Of a stretch of DNA of 64,000 nt, positions 34,601 to 45,618 are shown one piece after another. A program made the translations under genes and the position numbers. Origin of the DNA: Jaapia argillacea MUCL 33604 (taxonomy: Eukaryota; Basidiomycota; Agaricomycetes; Jaapiales; Jaapiaceae). The DNA lies in the NCBI GenBank assembly GCA_000697665.1, contig KL197733.1, positions 220,218 to 284,217 of the forward strand. Direction: 5' to 3'. The notes beneath the pieces were generated by a model. That model was not told where the DNA came from, made no database searches, and was given only the letters and a program-made list of their open reading frames with translations. Positions within the stretch are counted from its first letter, which is position 1. Each line of letters starts with the position of its first letter.

Positions 34601-35016
34601 ATACTTTGCATGCTCGGGATACCGAAAAACACTCACCGAAATGTCAAGAGACTCCACCTTCGAAGCCAAGTGTGGGATGTTGACTCGACCCCGGTGTACT
34701 TCCATCGACTTTGTCGAGGATTGTTTGTCGATATTCGCTCCTGCAGCCGACGAAACATAACCCTCGCTCAACGTTTCTGATCGGTTCGCTAACTCACAAC
34801 GGAAGTCATCTTACACAGACCTCTTGGCTCTAAGTTCTATGGGCCCATTGTATGTCTGGCCATCCTGCGCTCCTTACACCTACTTCGCCTCCGACCGACA
34901 CGTTTGTTCGCTTCCAAGCATGACACCTGGTTCTGGGGTATAAAGTCTACCACGGACTGACGGGTATCTTCAGACAGTCGTCGCCCACCAAACCAGCCTA
35001 CATTTCTATCACAACA
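34601..35016 (+). repeat. Upstream module of secreted protein 2
   Basis: The plus-strand partner of the inverted module at 32848-33545. It keeps GGGATACCGAAAAACAC, the TTCGAAGCCAAGTGTGGGA block, CTACTTCGCCTCC and the TATA region, and lacks the extra 230 bp. Confidence 0.8.
34939..34945 (+). promoter_or_regulatory. TATA box of secreted protein 2
   Basis: TATAAAG 78 bp upstream of the ATG at 35017. The paralog at 36769 has the same motif at exactly the same distance. Confidence 0.72.
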
Positions 35017-35554
35017 ATGCAACTTTCTACTCTCGTCTTCGCTGCTATGGCCTTGTCGGCTTCTCTTGCCAACGCTGTGGCCGTTGCCAGGTTCGCATCT
35101 CGTTATTCCAGAAACCAACCTACGAAATGCTAACATACCCGTGTTTCCATAGTGACAGCTCCGCAGTTAAGATCCGCGCTGATAATGCTGCTGCTAGCAA
35201 TGCAACCGAGGTCAGTCCACCTTCACTTTCGCCCTTGGACAGGAACTCACCAACCCACACCATTTCCCCTTGTCGTAGGCCTCTTCCTGCGGTTACGCTA
35301 CTCAAGTCGACATCAAGTTTGATGTCAACCTCGACGGTCCTACTTTCGCTACGTGCCGCAATGTTCCGGTCGGGAACATTGGCTCCACACCAAAGGACTT
35401 TGCTTATTGCAAGCCAGAGTTCACGAGGTGCAGCCCTTATGATAAGACTCATACGAGTCGCGTTTGCGTTAGGAACACTGCGTTTTGCAAGGCGGCTCAG
35501 GAGTATTGCACCAAGTTGAAGGGTAAATATGTTGGCGATGGAAATAGGTGCTAG
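35017..35554 (+). CDS. Small secreted cysteine-rich protein 2
   Basis: Exons 35017-35090, 35153-35210 and 35279-35554, 135 aa. Exon 1 (74 nt) and exon 2 (58 nt) have the same lengths and phases as in the paralogs. Signal peptide QLSTLVFAAMALSASLANAVA; short pro-like stretch KIRADNAAASNATE; mature part begins ASSCGYATQVDIKFDVN and keeps all eight cysteines, ending VGDGNRC. The protein is predicted to leave the cell; no enzyme motif is visible. Confidence 0.88.
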
Positions 35555-35924
35555 ATATCGGATGTATAACTTTCTTGACTATCAGAGGAGAGACCTGCGG
35601 ATGGAATGCTATTTCTTGAAGATCGTTTTCGTGGCCGAGTTCATAGAGTAGAAAGGGTTCCAAGAAGATCCAGAACGTGCAACATTTGAGATGAGAAGAC
35701 TCAGGTGAACGCTCGGTTATCGTGTGGCTTTAGGTGGTGAGGATCGGAATAGACTCTCCCAGCTATAGATATAATATGACGGGTAGCAGACCACGGTCGC
35801 GCAGGTATTATTTTCGTACATCTCTAAAACGGCAGGGGCGTATTATTTGAACAAAACTCACCAATTATCCCAAGTCTATGTATAGAAAATGCGACGAATC
35901 AAGCGAATGACAGACGAGGCGACT

Positions 35925-36185
35925 CGAAGATCATCACTTGCTTCCTCATGGCATGACCGCCGAGAGGAATCGTAACACCAAAATCTGAAGGGAGAGAACT
36001 GAGAGCCGGACAGAGGTACTCAGCTGGTAGCTTAATGAACTCTTCGGCTGGTAATGTTTGACAGATTGAGCACAATGATTCGGGGGAGGCCCATAGACTC
36101 CATGCACGCGTTATTTGTCCATCACAAATAAAGCGCACGCGTCGGTGGCTGCAATGACTCAGTGCTGGCCTCCTTCTCATCTCAG
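35925..36185 (-). pseudogene. Fragment of HWxxxM-family 5' end
   Basis: Matches the first exon and upstream part of the intact gene at 28055-29986: AAATCTGAAGG..GAGAGCCGGA, GGTAATGTTTGA, and CATCACAAATAAAGCGCACG. On the minus strand it reads SLCSICQTLPAEEFIKL. There are several small deletions and the rest of the gene is absent. Confidence 0.78.
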
Positions 36186-36329
36186 CCTGTCCCCAAACTG
36201 TCCCATCAAGTTGAACGACTGTCATTTTCCATCATTCGCCTCCTTGATCTGATGTGTCCGCTGCCAAGTCTCCCCGATTTGTTCATCGTCTCTCTATGTG
36301 AGTGCAAGGCAGCTCCTCGCATGGTTTCC

Positions 36330-36768
36330 GTCCCGGGATACCAAAGAACACCATCAATCAAAGCCAGTTCTTCGTGGCATGACGGTCATCCCATGGCTCG
36401 CTCACTGTCCATTCGCACACGTTCTGGCATGCTCACCTCAGTGGATGTCAGTTAACTCCACCTTCGAAGCCAAAGGAAGACGTTGGTCGCCCCCATCGCC
36501 CTTGAATCAGTGTCAATATGGATCGCTATAGCCGGCGAAACTTTGCTTTCCCCTCAACCTCACAATAGAAGCCATTTTCCATTAATTTCGATCAACCTCT
36601 TGGCTCTTTCTGTGTCTTGATGCCTCGGACGCTGCACAACTACTTCGTCTCCGACCGACGCATTTGCGTAGCTTCCAATCACTACGCGAGTATAAAGCCT
36701 TCTCCAGATTGAGTATCATCTTCAGACAGTCGCTCACCCCGTCATCAGTCTACCTCCCAGCCACAACA
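36330..36768 (+). repeat. Upstream module of secreted protein 3
   Basis: Similar to the orphan module at 31.6-32.0 kb (GGGATACCAAAGAACA.., ATGTCAGTTAACTCCACCTTCGAAGCC, CATTTTCCATTAAT) and more loosely to the modules of the other two genes (CTACTTCG, TATAAAG, CAGACAGTCG). Confidence 0.75.
36691..36697 (+). promoter_or_regulatory. TATA box of secreted protein 3
   Basis: TATAAAG 78 bp upstream of the ATG at 36769. Confidence 0.72.
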
Positions 36769-37296
36769 ATGCAACTCGCCTCTCTCGTTCTCGCCGCTGT
36801 GGCTTTCTCGGCTTCTCTTGCCAATGCTGTCGCCGTTCCCAGGTTCGTATCTCGTTATTCCAGAAGCCAACGTACGAAATGTTAATATTCCCGTGTTCCT
36901 ACAGTGACAGCTCTGCGGTTGAAATCCGCGCTGATAGCGACGTTGCCGTTAATGCAACCGAGGTAAGTCTGCCCTCAATTTCACCCTTGGACTAGTACTC
37001 ACCCTTTCCCCTTGACGTAGGCCTCTTCGTGTGGCTACGCTAAGCAAGTCGACGTCAAGTTTGACGTCAATTTCGACGGTCCCACTTTCGCTACGTGCCG
37101 CAACGTCCCAGTCGCGAACATCGGCTCCACACCTAATGACTTTGCTTATTGCAAGCCGGAGTTCACGAGGTGCAGCCCTTATGATTCGACTCATACTAGT
37201 CGCGTTTGCGTTAGGAACACTCCATTTTGCGCCGCGGCTCGGTCTTATTGCGCCACGCTGAAGGGTCAATACTTCGGTGATGGAAACAACTGCTAG
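36769..37296 (+). CDS. Small secreted cysteine-rich protein 3
   Basis: Exons 36769-36842, 36905-36962 and 37021-37296, 135 aa, with the same gene plan as the other two copies. Signal peptide QLASLVLAAVAFSASLANAVA; stretch EIRADSDVAVNATE; mature domain ASSCGYAKQVDVKFDVNFD with the eight conserved cysteines and final GDGNNC. Exon 3 is nearly collinear with that of copy 2, while copy 1 is more diverged around YDASST. No internal stop or frameshift is seen, so all three copies look functional. Confidence 0.88.
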
Positions 37297-37643
37297 ATAT
37301 CAGATGTATTACTTTCTTGACGATGAGCAGAGACCTGCAGATAGAATGCTATTTCTTGAAGATTCTTTTGCTGGCCGAGTCCTCTCATTGACAGCCAACA
37401 GTACAATGCGAACTGGTAGCGGTGGACCACGCTAGCGCACATATTAATTATTTTCAACTCGAATGGATGTTCATCCGAAACGGTAGGGGCATATTATTTG
37501 AACAAAACCTACTGATTATCCCAAGTATATGTATAGAAAATGCAAAAACCGAACGAATGACAGTCCAAATTAGAGATGTGTCGATACCTTCTGACATCAC
37601 TTCCTCCTCAGAGGCTCCCACAGCCACAGGGAACGGAAACACC

Positions 37644-39622
37644 CTAAGGCAATACCTGCCTTGCGCTAAAAGGACCTGGCATCGAGATCCTTTTCGGCCT
37701 ATCCGCATCCAACGCCTCCAAATCAGGCTTCAAGAACGTCCTATACAACGCTCTGAACCCATCCGCCACATGTTGTTGCGAACTATCATGATTGTACTCC
37801 CAATCAAATCTGCAAGGGATAATTATCAGTTTCTGAACTTATTCACTGGCGAACTCAAGGCAAATAAACGTACCTCCCAGCGAGGGCCTCGGCGATCCCT
37901 TCAACGTCCCAAAACGGTATCAGCACGTCCTCTGCTCCATCCCTCTCCTTGGTCCTAACAACATCCCACACAGCAGCCGCTTCCTCTCGGTCAGGCCAAT
38001 CCAAAAGCACCCCCACCCAATCTCTGATCCCATTCTCCAAATCCGGTTTCCTGATATCCAAAAGCTCATTATAGTCACTATCCTCCGACTCCACCTCCCT
38101 AACATAATCATCCTCATAATAGTCGTCTCCAAACGCATAGGCGTCGGCGTCCCGAGCTGGGAACTGGCCCCGGCGCGCAATATCGACGAATTTGAGAACG
38201 AGCTCGTCACGTTTATTGGCTTGTTGTCTCGTGAGGTGTTCGCCATCATCTAGAGGGAACGTCCCAGACGTGATGTGTTCCCGAAGCCAATCGTTGGCTT
38301 CTTGGAGGTAAGGGACGGCTTCTTGAGCTTCAAGCCAAACGTCCGACTTGCTAGTCTTCAATGAATCCTCGATAATAGCCAACGCTTTCACTCTCAACTC
38401 CGGGCTCTCCTGAGCAGCGAAATACGAAATCATCCCCTTTCTCGTCGCTTGTACGTCTGGCCCTCGATAAAATTTCGGCAACGCGTCAATCAGACGAATC
38501 AAATCGTCTGTTTGGGAAGCCTTTTGGAAGATGGCGGATGCTGCGCCGTAGGAGATGGTTGGATTCCCATGTTCGGGGAAAATGCGGGCACGGGTGGCGG
38601 CGAGGAGTGCGGGATTTAGGGAGGGGCGTTGGGTGACGAGAATTTCGTACATTTCGACGGAAGGGGAGGCCTCGAAGGAAGCTAGACGCGCGGCTGTGAG
38701 GAGGTCAGCGAGGGAAGGGACTGCCGCTCTCATATCTTCAATCCAGTGGTCGTCACAGAAATCATAACCATCGTGGTTTTTGTCCTCTGAATTATGGCTC
38801 GGTCAATTCAAGTTAATAGACGCAACGAAGATGGCACGTACCGCCTGGTGTCCGGAGCATGGTTTCAACATCGTCTACAAATTCAAAGTGATCGATATCA
38901 GACATGATTGCGCGGATCGTCTTTTCGGTCGATTTGTGCGCAATAGCTGCTAGCGCAAGTTCCCTCCAGAACCAGCAGAGAGCGTGGTCCAGAGAAGCAG
39001 ATGGATCGTGGTAGATGATCTTGCCCGTCGAATCTTGGATTTTGACATCAAATGCGATCTCAGTAAAAATCGTTCTGGAATTCAGCATCAGCCGTCATTC
39101 AAACAAAGGAGGGAAAAGAAATTCTCACCGACTATTTGTCTCACTAAGCTGATGGATGATATCAGTGCACAATACCGCGCATCGATGCACCTGCGGTATC
39201 TCCATCCCATTCTCAACCGCAGCACACCACAGCGCCGGTAACCAAGCAATAACCTCGCCCGCAATCCTCTCCATCATCTCTCCCTGCTCTTCATATCCCT
39301 CATCCCAATCCATCTTCACGTGTTTCAGCAAAGCCTTCATTCCCCCCTCCAAACTCGCCTGATGACCTTCAAAATCAATGTGATCTAAGATGGACTGGGT
39401 CCTATCACTCTCCTTCTTCACATCCTCGAGAGTGTGAAAGATACTCTCTCGTTGGTCAGGAGGTAGAGCGTCTAGGAGTGGATACAGATGTGTAACCAAA
39501 AGAGTGTTGAACGCATCTGCGGGTAATGATTGTGACAACGACGTCAACACCGAACTTGGTTTCGTCGGTGTTGGTGCGGGTAACGGTAATCGAGTCAAAG
39601 GATCCAAAGAAGGTTGTGACAT
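37644..39622 (-). CDS. HWxxxM-family protein, intact copy 3
   Basis: Exons 39622-39129, 39074-38842, 38786-37874 and 37809-37644, 601 aa. Domain order is as in the copies at 25877 and 28055: SLSQSLPADAFNTLLVTHLYPLL, then exon 2 with DHALCWFWRELALAAIAH, then exon 3 opening GYDFCDDHWIEDM with SFEASPSVEMYEILV and LNPALLAATRARIFP, an acidic DDYYEDDYVREVESEDSDY, DWVGVLLDWPDREEAAAVWD, and FWDVEGIAEALAG. The last exon (FDWEYNHDSSQQHVADGFRA) is better preserved than in the others. An ATG in frame at 39697 would add a basic 25-residue leader (KKRNRPAKPRR); I chose 39622 by comparison with the paralogs. Confidence 0.82.
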
Positions 39623-40266
39623 CCTCCTAGCATGAGAGACAGACAGTCGACGAGGTTTAGCAGGCCGATTGCGTTTCTTGAAGTGCACGAATCTCATCAA
39701 CGAGAGTGAGATTGGTGGAATGCAGGAATTATGGTGGTAATCCAGTGTAAAGATGGAAGAGCCGGGGAGTGGGCTTGGGTAAAAGTAAGGATTGTTCGTG
39801 GTAGAGTTGTTGCCAACAAAGGAACGGTGTTAGGGCGAGGACAAGGACTCGGTCACAACATGAGGAAACCATATGGCTACCCGTCTCTCGCCGCCCAGAA
39901 AATCAAACCAGAGACCGTTCGAGTGTCTTTTCATCAGCGGGTGATGAATGGGGGAAGTCTGGCGAATGAGCCCAGCAACGTGGGACCGCAGAATTCAGTG
40001 GCTGTGCTGCTTCTTTTTTATGGACTGCAACCCCCACTCCCTCGGAGCTTGGGGATGAACAGGGGTATTGGCAGCGTAGTCTTGGTAGAGGAATAGCAAG
40101 ATCAAAAGATATATTGTACACAGTTTCAAGATACATCGAGTACAGGTAAGAAACGGCGGAGCGGACAAAATACGGCAAGAGACTTCGACCAAAGGGTACT
40201 AGTACAGAGGAACGCGTTGATCACGGACCAGACCAACCACTTGACTGATCCCAAACCCAGGATGAA
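39623..40266. other. Intergenic between family members
   Basis: 644 bp holding the upstream region of the intact copy and the 3' side of the truncated one. No exon recognised. Confidence 0.4.
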
Positions 40267-41211
40267 TCAATCATCATCATCATCATCGTCATCTGAAATG
40301 GCGCGGGACGTGGTCAGGCGGGCAAGCACAAGCGGTAAAGCCTCCTTCATATCAGAAGTCCAGTGCTCGTCGTGAAAGTCCCAACCGCCTCTAGCATGCT
40401 CTGCTACAAAGACCAACTTGGTAAACATCTCACGCACAAAATGGGAGAGATTCCTTACCTCCTTCACGGCGGATGAAGTGCTTTACGTCGTCCATAACCT
40501 TGCATCGCTTCATGCCAGAAAATAGAGTTGATCGTCTTTTGGGGCGAATGATTGACGAAGGCGGACAAAGCCAAGTCGCGCCAGAGCCAGCAGAGAGCGT
40601 AGTCGACGGATGCGACCCTCTCTACGTACACTGGCTCTTCCTTGGAGTTGATCACGGTAACGTTGAAGAACATATCCTCGAATGGGGTCCTAGATTTAAA
40701 ATATTCATCGTAAGTATTCAGGATCGTACCAAGACAGAACCGATAAACCTCACCTGCTATTACAGTTTCAGACCTTCTTGATAGAATCCATACACAAGGC
40801 AACACACTTGTGAATCAAAGCAATCTCCACTCCTTGGTCGACACTGATGAGCCAGAGTTGGAACCATTCAGCGACCTCAGTCGCAATCTCCATCATCATA
40901 TCCCCTTGTTTCTGCCACCCATGTTTCCAATCCTTCCTAAGATGGCTCAACAAGGCCTTGACACGAGCCTCCAGATTTTTCTTGTGTCGCTCGAAACCAA
41001 TGTTGCTCAGGAGAGCTCGGGAATTGTCGCTCTCCTGCTTGATCCCTTCGAGGACTTGAAAAACTTCTTGGCGGTCCGCGAGTGGCAAGCTATCCAATCG
41101 GGAGTATATGTTTTTCGAGAGCACTTTTTTGAAAGCGTCGTCTGGCATTGATTGGGCCATGGCGCGGAGGAGCGTGCTGGGTTTGTCGGGTTTAGAGGCT
41201 CTAGATGGCAT
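40267..41211 (-). pseudogene. HWxxxM-family pseudogene, 3'-truncated and frameshifted
   Basis: The first exon (from ATG at 41211) is intact: SMPDDAFKKVLSKNIYSRLDSLP, and a HKCVALCMDSIKK end. Its splice to exon 2 is out of phase at the best acceptor (TCTAG at about 40717) and works only with a poor CGAG acceptor. Exon 2 keeps DYALCWLWRDLALSAFVNH, then an extra T in ATTTTC near 40530 shifts the frame. Exon 3 starts WDFHDEHWTSDM but stops after about 45 residues in a run of eight Asp codons made by a (GAT)n microsatellite. The remaining 250 residues and last exon are absent. It may be transcribed but should not make a normal protein. Confidence 0.75.
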
Positions 41212-42322
41212 GATGGGTGAAAATGAAGTGGATCAGTAAAGGTGAGGGTATTTATGAGGTCACAAAGGAGATCCTCTTCCCCTTTTAGGCCTGCGGTCTT
41301 TGTTTCGCCTTTGTGAACTGATAAGGACAAAGCCAGAAAGGTCCCCATGAAGATACAGACACGAACTCCTCAAAGCAATCAATGGTAGCCATTGTGACGA
41401 GTTGGTACCAGGAACCCTTTGTCCGTATCTCCCCCAGTCCTTAAGGCCAATGTTCACCAGGAAGCCGGGATTCCGGGAAGCCACTGTGACGGCAAGAGGC
41501 TACTGATCCCAGGCAAAATTCGGAAGGGTGGAATGCCTTCTCGGGGTTCGATATGATACCCATCTTTCTTGTGTTGGCCTTCGATGGGACGAAGGTCGAA
41601 GAATGCACCCCGTGAGTGTCCAATAACATCGTCGCAATAGAATTCGCAGCTATGCATCTCCAGGAGTTCAAGCCTTCCAAAATCGCGATATTGGAGTGGC
41701 AGAGGCACTTGGCGATTGATTTCGTGCCTGAATCCATCTGATAAGGGGACCCAGCACAAGGGACCATGTGGGCCAGGAGAGTTTGGGGTGACAGGAAATG
41801 CAACGGCATGGCTTCGTTCGAATCAGGAGCTGACTCAATGCTTCCAAGCTCGACGAAGCGCTTGGTTAGGAATTTCTTCGGAGTCTCGTTGACCGAGCAT
41901 GAACTGTTTCAGCGAGAGAACTTGTGTCGACTTCCTTGGCGATGTGACAAGATGGAAGAATTACTGCCCGGTGTTGATTTCAGCGTAGAATGTCAGTCAA
42001 AATCGGCATGAGAGGTGAGGAACGTCGAGCATCCAATAGAACCATAGGTTGAAGAAGGGGGCAAGGCACACATGATGGAAGTCAAATCATGATTTAGGAT
42101 GAATCATGATCGCCCAGGTCGACCAAGCTGAGTGGCTGTGCTCGGCATTGACCCACGTGGATTGCCGTTCCTAGCGTCAGTGGCTGAGCCGGGCTTGTCG
42201 ACATTTTGTGGGAGTCCCTGCTTCCTTGGCTAATCCTGCAATCTTCCTCGAGGCCTCCACAAATCTTCCCTTTGCCCTCAAATACCCTCACACCAACAAC
42301 ATCCCCCCACCGGACCAGAAAA
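41212..42322. other. 1.1 kb, possible decayed gene
   Basis: The minus strand at 41759-41454 has an open frame with coding-like content (LQYRDFGRLELLEMHSCEFY, GAFFDLRPIEGQHKKDGYH) but no start, splice partner or recognised family. The right end must hold the promoter of the antiporter gene at 42323. Confidence 0.4.
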
Positions 42323-45233
42323 ATGTCTATACACTTACTAGAAGTCAGTCCTCCACTTTGTCGCCGATGACGATGACCCACTCGCCTTTTTTTGCAGGTT
42401 AGTGCGCCCGGGTTGGCGTACATCGTTCTGGGAGGTTTCGTCGTTGCGGTGAGCCCTAATTTCGTTGTCCTTTGATACTTGTGTCGGGTTCCTTGTGGAT
42501 GGTGGAGGTTAAGACCAAAGAGAATTGCTGTTCTCGGGGGATTTGGTGTTAATAGCGAAAAGGCCTCACCCATGGGAGGCAACTTGGAGATAGACTTCTG
42601 GTCTGTTACCCTCCATGACAACGTCATCTCCCAATACGGTGTCCATGCACAGACACCGTCTTCTATCTTGCTTTCTTGGGTTGGATATACGAGAGGGCGA
42701 GGCTATCAACGGTTCTATACCTTATACTCTAATCACTCGACATTTCGAGATTGCCGTACTGATGCTTGTTTCTGACATTAGTTCAGCATGATTTCACTGC
42801 TCGTTAAAGAAAAGGTCCGCACTTCTCTTTTGCGTCTCCTCGCCTCCCCACTCACTCCACCCCCAGTTGTACATGAACGAAGTGGTCCTGGGAACCGCCG
42901 TTGGCATCATAATGGGTCCCCACTGTGCAAACATCTTTGACCCCAGGTCATGGGGCTCAATCTCCAATCGCGTCACCTTAGAGGTCACCCGCGTAGTCCT
43001 CGCTACCGGTCTTTTCGCCATAGGGGTAGAGTTACCCCGAAGTTACATGTGGAAACATGCCCGAGGATTACTCGTGATGGTCGTGCCAACCATGGCATTT
43101 GGTTGGGTTGTCGTTGCCGGTGGGCTTGCTTTCACATCTTGAGGTATGAAATTGGAATTGAAAGAGTTAAACTTTGTAGGGGTTTTATACGCTTTATTCC
43201 CCAAGTTGACATACATACCATGCTTGGCGATCGCAGCATGCCTCACCCCAACCGACCCTATCATCAGTGCTGCCATCGTGGGTACGTAACATAACGATAT
43301 CATATTCTTTTCTACGAAGATTTAATAATTCTCCTTTAGGTGGCAGGTTCGCAGTGAAGCATGTGCCAAAAAACCTCCGTCAGATCCTGGCAGCGGAATC
43401 GGCCGCCAATGATGGTCTGGCCTATCCCTTCCTCAGTATCTCACTTTACCTCGTCACGGAGGCGTCTAGGGGCAAGGCCATTGAGTTATGGTTCATCGTT
43501 GGGTGGTTATGTACGTGGATGTCTCCTCAGCCCTCTCCGATTCATTTTTCATGCCTTGTCCTTTGTTGAATAGATCAAGTGGTTATGGGTACTGTCCTCG
43601 GCGCCTTGATGGGTAAGTCTGCCTATATTGGATCTATCGTTGAATCGTTTCCTTACCTCGACATATAGGCATAGGTTTCTGTTACGTCATGAAGTTCACC
43701 CACCGCAAGGGCTTCATCGACCGCGAATCCTACGTCGCTCAATACCTTGCTCTAGCCATCTTTACCATCGGCGTGGCCAGCACTCTCGGTAGTGATGACC
43801 TCCTCGCAGCTTTCGCCGCAGGTGCCCCTCCCTCCAATCCTGCCCTCCACTTCCTCATTCTAATTCATTCCCCTAATTTACAGGTAGCGCGATCTCCTGG
43901 GACGGCCATTTCAACATCCAGATCGAAAACGAAGTCTTCTCTTCCGTGATCGACCTAGTCCTCAATTGCGCATGTTTCGTCTACATCGGTGCCTGGATGC
44001 CCTTCACCGCTTTCAATTCACCTGAACTTGGAATCGTACCTTGGAGGTTGGTCGTTGTGTTCTTGGCCATTTTGGCGTTGAGGAGGATTCCGAGTTTGTT
44101 GGTGCTTTATAAGTGGGTGCCAGAGATAACGAGCTGGAAGGAAGCGTTGTTTTCGGGGCATTTTGGTGAGTACTTTTTATTTTTGATGGATTGATGTGGG
44201 GAGTGGTTTGGGGGTGAGTTTTGTGTGATGTGAACTGACATTTGTGTTTGTTTTATCAGGACCTGTGAGTGTATTCATTCATCGTTAGAATTTGAATGTT
44301 GCTGAACCGACAAGTTCAGATGGGAGTCGGAGCTATCTTCGTTTCATCGCTAGCGTTGACACGTCTCCCAACTCCTCAAAACCCTCCAGCCGACGACGCG
44401 GAATTGTTGGCAGCTACTCTCCAAACAATCGTAGCCTTCGTCGTTCTCTGCTCCATCTTCATTCGTCAGCCTTCCCATTTCCTCGCACTCATTACACGCA
44501 CTGACTATAACTCACAGACGGTCTCTCAATTCCCTTCTTCTCCTTTGGCCGCAAAGTTCATTCCCGTACGGTATCCCTCTCACAAACTTGGACAACCCGT
44601 AACGCAGACGGACCCGAATGGCTCCTTTGGACCCGTCGTATTCCCGGTCCAGGCGGCGCCTCAACCCCCCGCGGTGGTATCTCCCTCCCACAATCTCAGA
44701 TCGATCCCAATGATCTGGAAAATGGGTTGGGGACTAGTACCCTTGTGCATGAAGGGAAGAACGAGAGTGAGATTGAGGGAGCGACCGCGCATGGAGAGAT
44801 TGAAGAGGAGACAAAGTCGGAACATGAGGGTGAGATGAGTGGACATGGTAAAGATACGGATGCTCCTGTTGTGAGTGAGGATATAGCTGAAGCTTGTCCA
44901 CATGAGCCTCTTGGTGAAGCCTCCATGGAGTTGGAAGAACCCAAGGAGATGGGTCATAGGAGGTTATCTGACGACGGACCTATGGTGCGAAACTCATTTC
45001 CCACGCAGATCATTCATTAGCTCACGCTTTTGGTTGTATAGACCCCTAATCCAGTCACATCCATTCGCCGTATCCTTGGTGAAACGCTTGGAGGTGGTAC
45101 AGCAAGGGACGATGGGGGCACTCAACCAGGCACTCGTCCTGGCACTCCCCAGATCCCCGAGACCCCTCCCACAGAAGCACTATCTGCTCCCTCTGGCTCT
45201 ACAAGGATGGTCCGCTTCCCGTCCTCTCAATAA
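42323..45233 (+). CDS. NHA1: Plasma-membrane Na+/H+ antiporter, Nha1 type
   Basis: Thirteen exons (42323-42343, 42398-42448, 42782-42814, 42867-43119, 43180-43281, 43340-43510, 43574-43612, 43669-43821, 43884-44165, 44260-44264, 44320-44464, 44518-44984, 45042-45233) give 637 aa. CPA1-type membrane helices are easy to follow: NIFDPRSWG, ATGLFAIGVELPRSYMWKHA, CLAIAACLTPTDPIISAAIVGG, AAESAANDGLAYPFL (the ND of the ion site) and VLNCACFVYIGAWMPF. They are followed by GLSIPFFSFGRKVHS and a hydrophilic acidic C-tail with PEWLLWTRRIPG. Fungal Nha1 exports Na+ and K+ in exchange for H+ at the cell surface. Exon 10 is only 5 nt long yet needed for frame and family match (HFG-PMGVGAIF). The tail is shorter than the very long tail of the yeast protein. 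Confidence 0.94.
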
Positions 45234-45618
45234 CAAAGACCGGCGCGCCGAATGAGGCGCGCTGAGGTAAGTATAGAATGTTTTGTCGGACATCTTGTTT
45301 GTCGTTTCCTTGTACATAGAGTACGTCTCCTGTCTTCGTGGTGTTCGATTATCAATAAAATGGGGTGTGAATGGAATAACGCGGCAGCGAGGTTGCAGGA
45401 GGTGCAAAGTATGTATAGAGTGCAGTCGTGGAATCTAAGAATGTGAACTAGGGTACTAGGGTATTACAGGGTACTTCGGTACATCGTAGTAAGGTCCGCA
45501 CGTTCGTAGGGAAAACCTCCAGAGGCCGTGGTCATAAGGATATCGTGCGATCAAGTCCTTGTCATCGTCAAGAAAAGAACGGGATACATATCTACATGTG
45601 GTGCATATACGGTGTTGG
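45234..45618. other. Convergent intergenic region
   Basis: 385 bp between the ends of two convergent genes; no exon recognised. Confidence 0.35.
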
